Origin: Hordeum vulgare subsp. vulgare
Lineage: Eukaryota; Streptophyta; Magnoliopsida; Poales; Poaceae
Assembly (NCBI RefSeq): GCF_904849725.1
Contig: NC_058521.1
Span: 564,282,176 to 564,346,175, forward strand
Direction of reading: 5' to 3'
DNA length: 64,000 bases
A program made the translations under genes and the position numbers. Below the pieces are notes generated by a model, which was given only the letters and a program-made list of their open reading frames with translations, was not told where the DNA came from and searched no databases. Shown here in pieces: positions 1 through 11,159 of the stretch; within the stretch, counting starts at the first letter, position 1; each line of letters starts with the position of its first letter.

Positions 1-1669
1 TCTTGATTTCTCTTCCCCGGTAACGACGCCAGAAATACTTCTGCTACTGCAACAAAAGACCTTCCAATGGCGCCAGAAATAGGCACGTTGACGGGAGAAT
101 AATTGGCTTGATCCTTCTGCTGCGGCTACGCCTTAAGGGAATTCCTAGGCAAGTATGCAAAGGATTTCCCCCGTGGCCTTGGAGCCTTGCGTTGGTGTTC
201 CCTCGAAGCGGAAAGGATGATGTAGCGTAGCGGTGGTAAGTACTTCCCTCAGTTTGAGAACCAAGGTATCAATCCAGTGGAGGAGTATCTCAAGATCCTG
301 CACAAACACAAAAACTTGCTCCCAACGCTATGAAGGGGTTGTCAATCCCTTATAGATTGTTTGCCAAGTGAGAACTGGCAACAAAGTAACAAAGCAAAGT
401 AAAAGCGGAGGTGTAAACGATGGATGTGAATAGACCCGGGGGCCGTAGTGTTTACTAGTGGCTTCTCTCATGAAAGCAAGTAGACGGTGGGTGAACAAAT
501 TACTGTCAAGCAATTGATAGAACCGCGCAAATTCGTGACGATATCTATGCAATGATTGTTTCTATAGGCATCACGTCCAAAACAAGTAGACCGATACTTT
601 CTGCATCTACTACTATTACTCCACATGTCGACCGCTATCCAGCATGCATCTAGTGTATTAAGTCCATAAGAACAGAGTAACGCCTTAAGGAAGATGACAT
701 GATGTAGAGGGATAATCTCAAACCAATGATAAAAAACCCCATCTTTTTACCCTTGATGGCAACTACTTGATGTGTGCCTTGCTGCCCCTACTGTCACTGG
801 AAAAGGTCACCACATGGTAGAACCCAAAACCAAGCACTTCTCCCGTTGCAAGAATCATAGATCTAGTTGGCCAAACAAAACCCAAGACTCGGAGAGACTT
901 ACAAGGATATCAAATCATGCATATAAGAAATCAACAAAGACTCAAATATATATCATAGATAATCTGATCACAAATCCATAATTCATCGAATCTCGACAAA
1001 CACACCGCCAAAGAAGATTACATCGGATAGATCTCCATGAAGATCACGGAGAACTTTGTATTGAAGATCCAAGAGAGAGAAGAAGCCATCTAGCTACTAA
1101 CTACGGACCCGTAGGTCTGAAGTGAACTACTCACGAGTCATTGGAGGGGCGATGATGATGATGAAGAAGCCCTCCAACTCCAAAGTCCCCTCCGGCAGGG
1201 TGCCGGGAAGGGTCTCCAGATGAGAACTTGCGGAAACGGAAGCTTGCGGTGGCGGAAAAGTATTTTCGAGGCTCCCCTTATTTTTTGCGGAATATTTGAG
1301 AATTTATAGGCCAAAGACCTAGGTCAGGGGGCGGCCAGGGTGGCCACAAGCTTGCCCACCGCCGCCTCCCCCCTGGTGGAGTGGTGGGAGCTTGTGGGCT
1401 CCTTGGAGCCCACCTGGCTTGGCCCAAAGGCCCCCTGGTCTTCTTTCGTTCGGGAAAAAATCATTTCGGGGTTTTTCTTCCGTTTGGACTCCGTTCCAAA
1501 ATCAGATCTGAAAAGAGTCAAAAACATGGAAAAAAAACAGGAACTAGCACTTGGCACTGAATTAATAAGTTAGTCCCAAAAAAGATATAAAAGATACATA
1601 AAACAACCAAAGAAGACAAGATAACAGCGTGAAACCATAAAAAATTATTCATATGTTTGAGACGTATCA
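1..1669 (-). mobile_element. Gypsy LTR-retrotransposon 5' LTR and leader (partial)
   Basis: On the minus strand the LTR begins at 1669 with TGATACGTCTC and runs leftward. Near the window start is the leader with the primer-site-like pattern (GGCGTC...CCGGGGAAG read on the minus strand). The same sequence recurs at about 54690-56287, where it is the 5' LTR of a gag-bearing Gypsy element, so the two copies are from one family. The inner end of the LTR cannot be placed exactly. The rest of the element lies left of the window. On the right it abuts a Copia RNase H region, so the Gypsy element inserted into that older Copia element. Short apparent frames inside are LTR noise. Confidence 0.8.
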
Positions 1670-2194
1670 ATGTCCCTCGGACTCACCCTCACGGCGTCTC
1701 CCTCTTTGGATCTGGTGGCCTATTCTGATGCTGATTGGACCGGCTATCCTGACACACGACGCTCCACATTCGGCTACTGCGTCTACCTCGATCCTTCACT
1801 CATTTCATGGTCATCCAAGCGACAACCAACCGTTTCGCGCTCCAGCGCGGAGGCTGAGTACCTAGCAGTCGCTAATGTCATCGCCGAGTGTTCCTGGCTT
1901 CGTCAGCTTCTCCAGGAGTTGCATCACGGTGTTGCTAAGGCCACGATCATCTACTGCGACAACGTTTCTGCTGTGTATCTTTCTGCCAACCCAGTTCATC
2001 ATCGTTGGACGAAGCACATCGAGCTTGATATCCATTTTGTGCGTGATCAGGTCGCCCTTGGTTACATCCGAGTCATTCATGTTCCGACCGCACAATAGTT
2101 TGCCGATGTGATGACTAAGGGACTGCCTACTTCCACCTTTGAGTAGTTTCATTCCAGTCTCTGTGTCTTTGGCAACGCTTCGAATGTGAGGGGG
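1670..2194 (+). pseudogene. Copia RNase H, 3' end of pol, interrupted
   Basis: The reading frame from 1670 encodes a Ty1/Copia RNase H: YSDADWTG (first catalytic Asp region), a GYCVYL strand, SRSSAEAEY (catalytic Glu), and CDNVSAVYLSANPV (third Asp) followed by the RTKH-like WTKHIELD. A stop at 2096-2098 precedes the usual FADVMTKGLP tail, so the frame is mildly decayed. The left side was cut by the Gypsy insertion ending at 1669; the reverse transcriptase part must lie outside the window. A polypurine tract ends just before the LTR at 2195. Confidence 0.88.
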
Positions 2195-2349
2195 TGTTGA
2201 ATATATATTTGCGCGTGTATATTGTGTTATTGGGGTCCTCCTCTTAGTCCTTGTGTTGTGGAGGTAGATGCTCATATTGTACCTATATATACGTGTCTAG
2301 TGCACCTAATTAATATTGAGTGTTGCATAACCTAAACCTAATCTTTACA
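2195..2349 (+). repeat. Short 3' LTR of the Copia element
   Basis: A G-rich polypurine tract (GTGAGGGGG) is followed by TGTTGAATATATATTTG, a typical LTR start. The most likely end is TTTACA at 2349, giving about 155 bp. The next bases resume a DUF1618 coding exon, so the LTR marks the insertion border. The LTR end is inferred from the CA rule and from where coding sequence resumes; an earlier end at TTGCA (about 2327) is possible. Confidence 0.6.
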
Positions 2350-2859
2350 GGTAGCTGTGAGGGTGAGATTGGCAACGACGAAGTTGTTGTCGTCGTCGGG
2401 GAACGACGGGATGGTGGCATACGATTTACCCTTGTCGGGGGAAAGAGTGGAAGTCGGGATCGGCCTAAGCGAAGGCTTGCCAGGGGCAGGGGTGGCCCTG
2501 TAGACGAAGTACTCGGAGAGATGGCCGTTGTGGACGGTGTTGCGGAGGCCGATGGTGAAGGCGAAGCGGAGGAGCACGAGGTGTTTCTCCAAGAAAACCA
2601 CCTGGGGCTCAAGGAAGTAGTCCTCGCGCTTAAGTCCGGAGCCGTGGACGCAGAAGTAGGAGACAGCCGGCGGGTTCGCGAGAACGAAGGTGACCCTGAC
2701 GACATGGCCGGTGCTCGTCTTGGCTTCAGCGGAGGTGTCGTTCTCGAGGTCCTCGTAGCGGGCGTCCTCCTCGAGGAGAACCCATGCGGGATAGCGGTGT
2801 GTATCGTCAGCAACACCGGCGGTGGGGATGGCACTGCTGGTTGCTGTGGTGTCCTCCAT
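2350..2859 (-). pseudogene. DUF1618 protein, first exon, cut by Copia insertion
   Basis: The minus-strand frame starting at ATG 2859 encodes about 170 residues matching the N-terminal half of the large grass DUF1618 family: YPAWVLLEEDARYEDLEN, AEAKTSTGH, an AxPPAVSYFCVH segment, GLKREDYFLEPQVV and LLRFAFTIG. The frame runs into the Copia LTR at 2349 after VANLTLTA. The 3' part would lie left of the nested elements, outside the window. An upstream in-frame Met at 2922 is possible, but 2859 fits the family start better. The function of DUF1618 proteins is unknown; some resemble F-box-linked proteins. As it stands the gene is split by at least two nested retroelements and is probably dead. Confidence 0.8.
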
Positions 2860-2922
2860 GAGATTGGATTTGGGGCACCTCTCAAATCGAGACGAAGAGT
2901 TTTTCCCTTTAAGCACGAGCAA

Positions 2923-3872
2923 TTTATAGCGCCGCGGCGGACGAACCCTGATTTTGGCTCGTATTCATTTCTTTATATTTGGGCTCGTATTCGGCTTGCT
3001 TGGTGGAGTTTTGAGAAGGCAACATGATTTTTATTTTTATTTTTATTTTTATAGGGGTAACAAAATTTATTCGCTTTGTTTCGACTTGTATTCGCCTGTT
3101 GCCTTTTTTTGTTGAGAAGAATTCGCGTGTTGCCTATTTGCAGCCGACATGCGGCTTGCCGTTTGGTAGGCCACTTACGTGGCCCATAACATATACTCCG
3201 TATCTCAATTGATTCTACTTATCCCTAAAAAAATGATTTTACTTTTTCTGATAAAATAAAAATACATTGTAAAATGATTTTAAAGAAAGAAACATCAATA
3301 ACAATTTTCGTAGTTAAGTAATAATTGTTTTTGTCTGTTTTCTTAAAAAGATGTGAGATTTTCTTTGCGAGAACTGTTTTTCTTAATTTGATTGTACAAC
3401 TTGCAAGACTTGTTCAATTTGTTTGTGCTCGCGAAAGATGTCTTCGTAGAATCACAATCATATTTATAACGTAGGTAAAATGTGTGTATACTTTAGAAAA
3501 AAATGTTCATGACCTCTAAAATAAATGTTCAAACATTCTTTATGTTCATGACCCCAATATAAGCAGGCCACTTAGAGACTTACTTGTTCCCCGTAACGTT
3601 AACGTATATGTAATTTAATTTCAAAATCATTTACCCTTTTTGAAAATTAAAATATATTGCAAAAATCAATTCAACAAAAGAATTTGTGACGTCAAAAAAT
3701 GAATATTGAATTACTTTTAAAAGATACACATGTATCTTAAAACTAATGTTTATGCATTTACAAATAATGAAAAATAAAAAGTTGCAAAAAATGAGGTAGG
3801 GCTTTGACCCACTTGGACGTCTATGATTTGTCCTTTTTTTTGGGAATGTGGGTAGCGCTTTTCATCCACATC
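2923..3872. other. AT-rich non-coding stretch upstream of the DUF1618 exon
   Basis: I see no supported gene here. A short (TTTTTA)n-like run occurs near 3024-3050, and the rest is AT-rich with many T and A runs. It would contain the former promoter of the DUF1618 gene, but no convincing TATA box stands out. Confidence 0.5.
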
Positions 3873-4084
3873 AACAGATTTTTCTCGGGAGCTGTGCCTG
3901 TACGAGACTGCTAGCTAGCTACCGAACGCGCTCCTAAAAAACTACCCGACTCTAGCGGCGGTTAGGGTTTAGGGTTTTCTCTACTCCGGCGGCCATTGCT
4001 GTCGTTGAGGGTGCTTCTAGGGATCGTCAACGGAACCGAACTACCCCTTCCCCTAACGCGATCGCAGTCATCGGAGGATCCCCG

Positions 4085-4879
4085 ATGGCTTCTTCATCCA
4101 CTGCGGGCGCTTCTCATGGCGCGGCTCCTGGAGGGTGGAAGGGAAAAACTTCAATCAACCTGGAATCGGCAATGAAAAACATGAAGCTAAAGGACTCGAA
4201 ATTAGATGAGGTTGTGGTTGGAGACGAGGAGATCTCCAAGTTCGCAGAGGAAACACATTGGCTTGCTATAGCAAAGGTGAATACGAGGAAGCCCTTCAGT
4301 GCAGAATCCTTCAAGTCAACTATGAAGTTTGTCTGGCGATTGGCGTATGAACCCTCGATCCGCGAGGCGGATGATAACCTGTTCATAATTCAGATGTTCT
4401 GCGTGGGGGAATGGAACAGGGTCATGCACTAAGGCCCATGGATATTTAGGGGACTCATGGTCATTATCGAGGAATACGATGGACGGGGTAAACCACACGA
4501 AGTGGTGCTTGATCGGGTGCATGTTTGGGCGCAAATTCACGACACCCCTGAACTATACCGCAGGGAGACAGTGCTTGATCAGCTAGCTCAGCGCATCGGC
4601 AAGGTTAAGAGTGTTGAGATGAACCCTACTAGGGCCTTTGAAGGTAACTATGTTAGGGTTCGAGTCAAAATCAAGGTAGCTGATCCTTTGGTTCGTGTTA
4701 CCCCATTAGCTATCAGAGGGGAGGGGACCCTTTTACTCCCTGTCAAATATGAAAAGTTGGGGTACTTCTGCGAGGTTTGTGGAATCATGGGGCATACTCT
4801 GGAAGAATGTGGCAATGGTATTCATGGTCCCGAAGAGGTTGACAGAGCCAGTCATACGAGGGAGAGAGGAGACAGTTGA
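4085..4879 (+). pseudogene. LINE ORF1 (gag-like, zinc knuckle)
   Basis: From ATG 4085 the frame encodes a DUF4283-like gag region (WLAIAKVNTRKPFS, FKSTMKFVWRLA) and a C-terminal CCHC knuckle, CEVCGIMGHTLEEC. The frame is broken by one in-frame TAA at 4430-4432, inside the conserved GPW-IFRG motif, and continues unchanged to 4879. The protein would bind element RNA. The single stop and the conserved remainder suggest moderate age. Confidence 0.85.
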
Positions 4880-4948
4880 CACTGCCATATCATATGCACC
4901 TCCTATGGCCGAGCAAGTTCCACCACCCCCGCATGCCTATGTTTCCCC

Positions 4949-7900
4949 GTGAGACAAAAAGAAACCAAAGAAGGGAACGTCACCTTCCAAAACGACGTCT
5001 TCAATGAGCAAATTGGCGGGCTCCTCCGAGGAGCACCGTCGGGCTCAATGAGTATATTATGCTGGAACTGTCGTGGGGCTGGCAGACCCGCGACGGTTCA
5101 TGAGCTTCGTGGCCTAGCGAAGCAGTATACTCCGTTAGTGCTTTGCATTGTTGAAACACAACTCCCAAGGGAGCGTGTGGAAAGCTTGGCAAGCACGTTG
5201 GGTTATCATCTTTCCTTTGCTGTTAGTAGCTCTGGAAGAAGTGGAGGTCTTGGAATTTTTTGGAACAAATCATTAAAGCTAGAAAACTGTGGGTTACTCT
5301 GACTGTCACATTGATGCCTTGTTGTCTATCCCAGATACACCACAGTGGAGGTTGTCGGTAGTCTACGGAGAGGCAAGAGTCTGCGACCGAGGGAAAACAT
5401 GGGACCTTCTCCGATCCCTTGCTTCTGTGAATGATCGCCCTTGGTTATGTATCGGGGATTTCAATGAAGTACTGCGGCTTGATGAGTATGAAGGAGTTGG
5501 TCATCGGAGTCTAACGTAGGTCCATGGGTTCAGAGAAGCCATTGACGTATGTGGCCTGAACGATTTGGGATTCTCGGGGACGAAGTGGACCTTTGAAAGA
5601 CGAGTATCTAGCAGTACGCACACTCGGGTCAGATTGGATAGAGCTTTGGCTTGCGGGGAATGGAGCAGCATCTTCCCTCATGCGGAACTATCACATAAAG
5701 TTGCTGCTACATCAGATCATACTCCGATTCTACTCCAGCTGAGAGTGCAAAACACTGGCCAGCAGCGACAACATAAACCTTTCCGGTATGAGATGATGTG
5801 GGAATCCCATGATGGTTTCAAGGAGGAGATTCAACAACACTGGCAGGGGCCGGGGGCCTTGACAGTAACAAATCTACGGAGGAAAATTGAGGCTATGACA
5901 AAGGGTTTCGAACACCGGGACAAAAACACCTTTGGAAACGTTCGTACCGAGATCAAAAAACTTACTACTGAGCTTGCAAAACTAAGAGTCGATCCGAGCC
6001 GAATGGAACCTACACGCATGGAAGTGAAAGTTAGGGACCGATTGACAGAGTTACATCACCGCGAGGGAGTTATGTGGCGGCAGAGAGCACGCGTATCATG
6101 GCTGGCCGAAGGAGACAAGAATACAAAGTTTTTCCATCTACGAGCAAGCAAGCGCTGACGGAAAAATCACATAAAATCTCTTACGAGGGAAGACGACACC
6201 ACATTGGAGAACCCTGATGATATGGCGGCCATGGTGACTGACTTCTATCGCGGTCTTTTCACGACAGAGGGCACACAGAATATGGATGAGGTACTACAAA
6301 GTGTTCCTCGGAAGGTTACACCAATAATGAATCAGCAATTGACAAATAATTACACAAAAGAGGAAGTTAAGCACACTCTTTTTCAGATGGCGCCCACTAA
6401 GGCGCCAGGCTCAGATGGGTACCCGACACATTTTTTCCAGAGTCATTGGGACATTTGTGGCGATGAGATCACTATGATCATTCTGAAAATCCTGAGTGGG
6501 GAGGAAGCGGTGAATGATCTGAATGAGACTATTCTGGTTCTAATACCAAAGGTAACAAGTCCCACGCAACTTTCCCAGTTTAGGCCTATAAGCTTGTGTA
6601 ATGTTATCTACAAGATTGCATCCAAAGTCTTAGCAAACAGGTTGAAAGCCTTCCTGCCAGAGATCATATCCGAAGAGCAGTCGACCTTCGTGGGAGGGAG
6701 GTTAATCACTGATAACATTATCTCTGCCTATGAATGCCTTCATTTTATGAAAAGAAACAGGTCCAAGAATGGATTTTGTGCACTTAAACTTGATATGATG
6801 AAAGCATATGATCGTCTCGAATGGAATTATTTGCAAGCTATCATGATCAAGCTGGGTTTGGAACCAGGTTGGGTAGATACAATAATGAGAATGATGAGTT
6901 CAGTTCAATTCTCAGTTTTATTCAATGAAAAGAAACTTGAACAGTTTACTCCTACAAGAGGAATTCGACAAGGAGATTCGCTATCCCCTTATCTTTTCCT
7001 GTTAGCAGCAGTGGGCCCTTCGTGCCTCATAAAAAGTCAGATTGAGTCATCGCCTATGAAGGGAATCAAAGTGGCTGAAACTGCTCCAACGGTTAGTCAC
7101 TTACTTTTTGCAGATGACAGCCTGTTGTTTTTCAGGGCTAGTAGTGAGGGTGCTATGTTGGTATCTTCCGTGTTGGAATCTTATTGTATGGCATCGGGAC
7201 AGAGAATCAACCATGCCAAGTCTTCTGTGTTCTTTAGCAAAGGATGCACACCCCGGGATGAGAGAACTTATCAAGACTTCACTCCACGTTCAGAACGAAA
7301 TTTTGAACGAGAAATACCTGGGCATGCCCACATATGTGGGTAGTAGCAAACAAGGGGCTTTCAAATACCTAAAGGAGCGGGTATGGAACAAAGTGAAAGG
7401 GTGGATGGAAAAAATCCTCTCTTCGGGAGGGAAAGAAGTGCTAATCAAATCTGTAGCACAAGCTGTTCCAGTATTTTCAATGGCATGTTTTAAACTGCCC
7501 CGGGGCTCATGTCTGCATATCAATTCTATCATCTGTAAATTTTGGTGGGGCAGCAAAAATGGTGAAAGGAAAACATGCTGGGTATCGTGGGATGTTATGA
7601 CCCGACCCAAATACGAAGGAGGTCTGGGCTTTAGGGATATTGAGCTTTTTCATCTTGCTCTTCTTGCGAGACAAGCATGGCGCATTCTGCAATCTCCGGA
7701 AACCCTAAGTGCCAGAATTCTGAAAGTAAGATATTTCCCTGCTACCGACTTTCTTAACGCTGAAGAAGGACATAACCCGTCGCAGATTTGGAGGGCCATA
7801 GTGGAGGGGAAGGAGACTCTTAAAATAGGACTCATCCTAAGGATCGGCGATGGTAATAGGACAAATATTTGGAACCAAAACTGGCTACTCAAAGAGGCGT

Positions 7901-9180
7901 CCATGAGACCGATTGCATGCCTAAATCCGAACCGGCCAGAACTTGTTTCAGATCTTATTGACAATACATCTGCAAGATGGAACACATAACTGATCAACAC
8001 AACCTTCTTGCCAATCGATGCTGATGTTATCCTGAACATTCCTCTCTACACCTGACAATACGACGACTATTGGGCTTGGTCTCAGGAAACTAAGGGAGAA
8101 TTCACGGTTCGATCTTGTTATCGGATGCTCATCACAACGAAGCTACGACGTGAGGCTTGGCTGGATGGAAGCGGAGGACCTGCAGATTCAGGTCGAGAGA
8201 AGAAGGGATGGGAGGCTCTTTGGCGGATCCGAGTGCCTTCAAAAATCAAAATCTTCTTGTGGAGGTTGGCGCAAACTTCATTACCCACATCGGATGTTCG
8301 CCACCATCGACATATGGCGGCATCTCCATGATGTGCTATCTGTGGTGCGGAAGACTACTGGCGCCACTCCCTTCTAAACTACACGATGACACGATGTGTA
8401 TGGGCTCTGGCAGAACCAGAGCTCCTTGAACATATGCTGGTGACGGCGGAACCTGATGCAAAGTCGTGGATGTTTACCATGTTTTCATTGGTGTCCATGA
8501 AGGAATTGCTCAGGATGACAGTGACACTGTGGGCGATATGGGCAGCTCGGAGACGGCTGATTCATGAAGGGGAACACCAAAGCCCGTTGTCAACCCACCT
8601 TTTTGTCAACAGATATATAGATGAGATCGAAGCTATTGATCGGCTGAATATCAAGACGGTCAGGCAACAACCCGCCACGCAGGGTCCTACAAGAAGATGG
8701 AATCCACCTCCTTCGGGCTGTGTTAAGATCAATGTCGATGGGGCAACCTGTCGTATGCCCCCGATTGGAGTGGTGAGTGCGGTATGTCGCGATGGACAGG
8801 GTAAGTATCTTGGCTCGTCAGCGATTGTATTCCATGGACTAAATGACCCCCAAATCTTGGAGACGTTGGCATGCCGCGAGGCCCTTGCCCTGGGCAGGGA
8901 TCTACTTCTTCAGAAGATCGCTATAACATCGGATTGTCTTCAAGCAATCAAGGATATCAACTCGGGAACGAATGGCATTACAGCTCCAATTATCAGGGAG
9001 ATCAAGGACGGAAGCAATGATTTCCAAACCATCTCTTTCAGTCACGAAGGACGTTTGTTGAATACTGAAGCTCATAGTTTAGCTACACATGCTTTGCATC
9101 TAGGGGAAGGACGCCATGTTTGGCTCCTACAACCTTTTGATAGCCTTCTTATACTTGTAAACCTTACTATTGATCAATAA
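4949..9180 (+). pseudogene. LINE ORF2: endonuclease, reverse transcriptase, RNase H
   Basis: The endonuclease begins at MSILCWNCRGAG and continues with CIVETQ, WLCIGDFNEV and TSDHTPIL. The reverse transcriptase has LIPKV, FRPISLCNVIYKI, GIRQGDSLSPYLF and the catalytic FADDS. A zf-RVT-like region follows (FLWRLAQTSLPT, CAICGAEDYW) and a C-terminal RNase H (VKINVDGA, SDCLQAIKDI). Frame changes lie near 5275-5300 and 7250-7330. In-frame stops are at 5517, 6156, 7987, about 8056 and 8329. The order and motifs are those of plant L1 elements; the product cannot be made. Confidence 0.9.
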
Positions 9181-9481
9181 AGCAAAGCAGTTTTCCCTAA
9201 AAAACAGATTTTTCTGGGACACATCGAGGGATGTGGTTTGCCATTTTTTGGCATTCAAGTAAGGCTTTTGATCCGCACCGTCGGATATTTTGACGTTTGC
9301 TTCCCATGAGACTAGATTCAACCTTTGCCTATTTTGGCCATCCCATATACGAGTAGCTCTTGTATTCGAAAAACAAACCCTATGATTTCCATCAAACAAC
9401 GGTTATACTTTAAATACTAGTTATACCTCTTACATTTTTCTTTACCAGTTACAACATACTACCATTAGTAGAAGGTCACTC

Positions 9482-9594
9482 TGATGTGCATGGTCGGTGC
9501 CCATTTTGGCTTCGGCGGTGGTGGCATTCTCGCAGTCGTCCAAATAGGGCTCCTCCTCGAGAAGAATCCAGACGGGATAGTAGATGGTTGTCGA
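9482..9594 (-). pseudogene. DUF1618 fragment
   Basis: A minus-strand stretch of about 38 codons encodes YPVWILLEEEPYLDDCENATTAEAK split over the same conserved blocks as the exon at 2350-2859. It is a second, much shorter copy of the same family N-terminus, without start or continuation. It may be left from a tandem duplication of the DUF1618 gene before the LINE inserted between the two. Confidence 0.7.
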
Positions 9595-9853
9595 GTTTAA
9601 AGTTATAGGAGATGAGCTCCATGGACCTCTTTATTTCTAAAAATTTTAAAAATTATATTTTCAAGTTTAAGAAAAAAAATAAAAAAGTTAAGTGAATGCT
9701 TATACATGTTCAGTAAGTATCTGTAAAATTTTGTTAAAAAACATTATGATTTGTAAGCTACACATATAAAAAACCCGGGCCAATAACAAAGAATGGCCCA
9801 TTTTTATACATGCACCTAGTATTTTCTTTACAACCCATGTGAGAGTAAATTAC

Positions 9854-9941
9854 TACTCCCTTCATCCTAAAATAAGTGTAGAATAATTTTATACTAGAGC
9901 TATTACAAAGTTAAGACATTTAATTTGAAACGGAGTGAGTA
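9854..9941. mobile_element. Stowaway-like MITE
   Basis: The ends CTCCCTTCATCCTAAAATA and GAAACGGAGTGAG are imperfect inverted repeats of the Stowaway type (CTCCCTCCGTCC), next to TA dinucleotides. It is short and without coding capacity. Confidence 0.65.
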
Positions 9942-10004
9942 TAAAATTTTACACACATATTTACATGTGTATCATACACATGTAAATATACACATGTATA
10001 TTTA

Positions 10005-10030
10005 CATGTGTACACACACATTATTTTCAT
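10005..10030. repeat. Left copy of a near-direct repeat around the DNA-element stack
   Basis: CATGTG-TACACACACATT-ATTTTCAT here resembles 15566-15592 (TATGTGTACGCACACATT, then T-run and CAT). GC-rich, roughly inverted sequences lie just inside both copies (GGCGGGGCGGGA...CTGCCCGCC on the left and GCGGGCAGTCCCGCTCGCC on the right). This hints that one larger, older element spans 10031-15565. The match is imperfect. Confidence 0.35.
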
Positions 10031-10088
10031 GTAGGCGGGGCGGGATGCGGCTGCCCGCCGAACAACAAAGCGGAAGGCTGCGTTTTTA

Positions 10089-11123
10089 GAGCATCTCCAA
10101 CAGCCGCGCTATACAAGCGCCGCGCCGTAAAAAAGGCTGTATTTAGCGCGCGCGCGACGCGGCGGCAGCTCCAGCGGGCGCGCAAAAACTGCGCGCACGC
10201 CATTTCCAATTGAGCGCGCTGGCCGAAACGCAATCCCGCGCCCATTATTTGCTGCGCCGGCTCCCGCGCGCGCGACTCTCCCGCGCTCGCTCCTTCTTTC
10301 TTCTGCGCTCTCTCTTGCTATCTCCTGCGCTGTGCACTCTCTGCGCTCGCTGTACACTCTCGCGACCGGCCCATCCGACCGCGCCGCCGCCGCCGCTCGC
10401 GCCACCGTTCGGCGCTGCACCGGCCTATCCCCTCGCCGCCCTCGCCCGCCGGCGCTTCCCCGGCCTGTCTCCGCTGCGGCCGCCGCCCGCGCCTCCCGTT
10501 CAGGCGCTTCCCCGGCTAGATTTTGGGATCAAAAAATGCTTTGGTACATAATGCACGCTTGTGTGATCATGCACAAGATGATCATCGAGAATGAGCGTGG
10601 CCAAGATGTAGACTACTCACAGTATGAGCTATTGGGACATCCCGTGCGAGTGCGACGGAGGGCTGAAAGGGTTGCCCGTTTTATTGCCTCGTATCATGCC
10701 ATTCGGCGTCCCGCAACATACAATGATCTTCAGAAGGATCTGATTGAAGAGTGGTGGGCATGGCATGGACGACAAAGAGCATGATTTGATTGCTTTATTT
10801 GTATTGTATTGTTCATGAACTATTGGTTGTGTTTATTGCATTATTTGTTGTACTAAACGAGAAACTATTTATTTGAGTCGTAATAACTATTATTGTTGAT
10901 TTATTTTGTTTGTTTGATCGTTTTTTTCACTATTTTTTAAAATGTATATGTGGTTTGTGCCTGCTGCGCGCGCTGCATTTTTGAGCACTGCTGGAGCGGC
11001 GCGCGCGCTGCATTATAGTGCGGCTGTTGGAGCCAGCGCCTATCCCTGCGCTAAACCAGCCGGCGCGCGCGCTGTAAAAATATTTTTTGGGCGCGGCGCG
11101 AAGCGCGGCTATTGGAGATGCTC
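10089..11123 (+). mobile_element. PIF/Harbinger element, deletion derivative
   Basis: Inverted terminal repeats GAGCATCTCCAACAGCCGC (left) and its near complement GCGGCTATTGGAGATGCTC (right) are directly flanked by TTA at 10086-10088 and 11124-11126, the PIF/Harbinger target duplication. Inside are a GC-rich zone with GCGCGC runs and a transposase tail. The element lacks the N-terminal and central transposase and so depended on a relative. Confidence 0.88.
10539..10784 (+). pseudogene. Harbinger-type transposase, C-terminal remnant
   Basis: About 81 codons match the C-terminal end of plant PIF/Harbinger transposases (Plant_tran / DDE_4 type): MHACVIMHKMIIENERG, DVDYSQYELLGHPVRVRR, RVARFIASYHAIRRPATYN and DLIEEWWAWHG, ending at a normal stop. 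The DDE catalytic core is missing, so this is only the tail left in a deletion derivative. The frame is still open. Confidence 0.82.
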
Positions 11124-11159
11124 TTAGCAGTCACCACAGGCAGCCCGCCTCATGCCGCT

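Larger units (their letters stand above)
3886..9202 (+). mobile_element. L1-clade LINE, full length but decayed
   Basis: Two-frame non-LTR element: a gag-like ORF1 with zinc knuckle, then endonuclease, reverse transcriptase and a plant-type RNase H. It is flanked by a 13-bp target duplication, AACAGATTTTTCT, at 3873-3885 and 9203-9215. The 3' end has an AATAAA signal and a short A-rich tail directly before the right duplication. The 5' end is GC-richer with a GGTTTAGGGTTT stretch, as in a leader. Several stops and two frameshifts make it inactive. Confidence 0.9.

Noticed and set aside
2320..3027. Plus-strand 235-codon frame
   Set aside because: Antisense shadow of the DUF1618 exon, whose minus-strand translation matches a known family.
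10109..10551. Arg/Ala-rich frames on both strands before the transposase tail
   Set aside because: Caused by GCGCGC-rich sequence inside the PIF/Harbinger element; no similarity seen.
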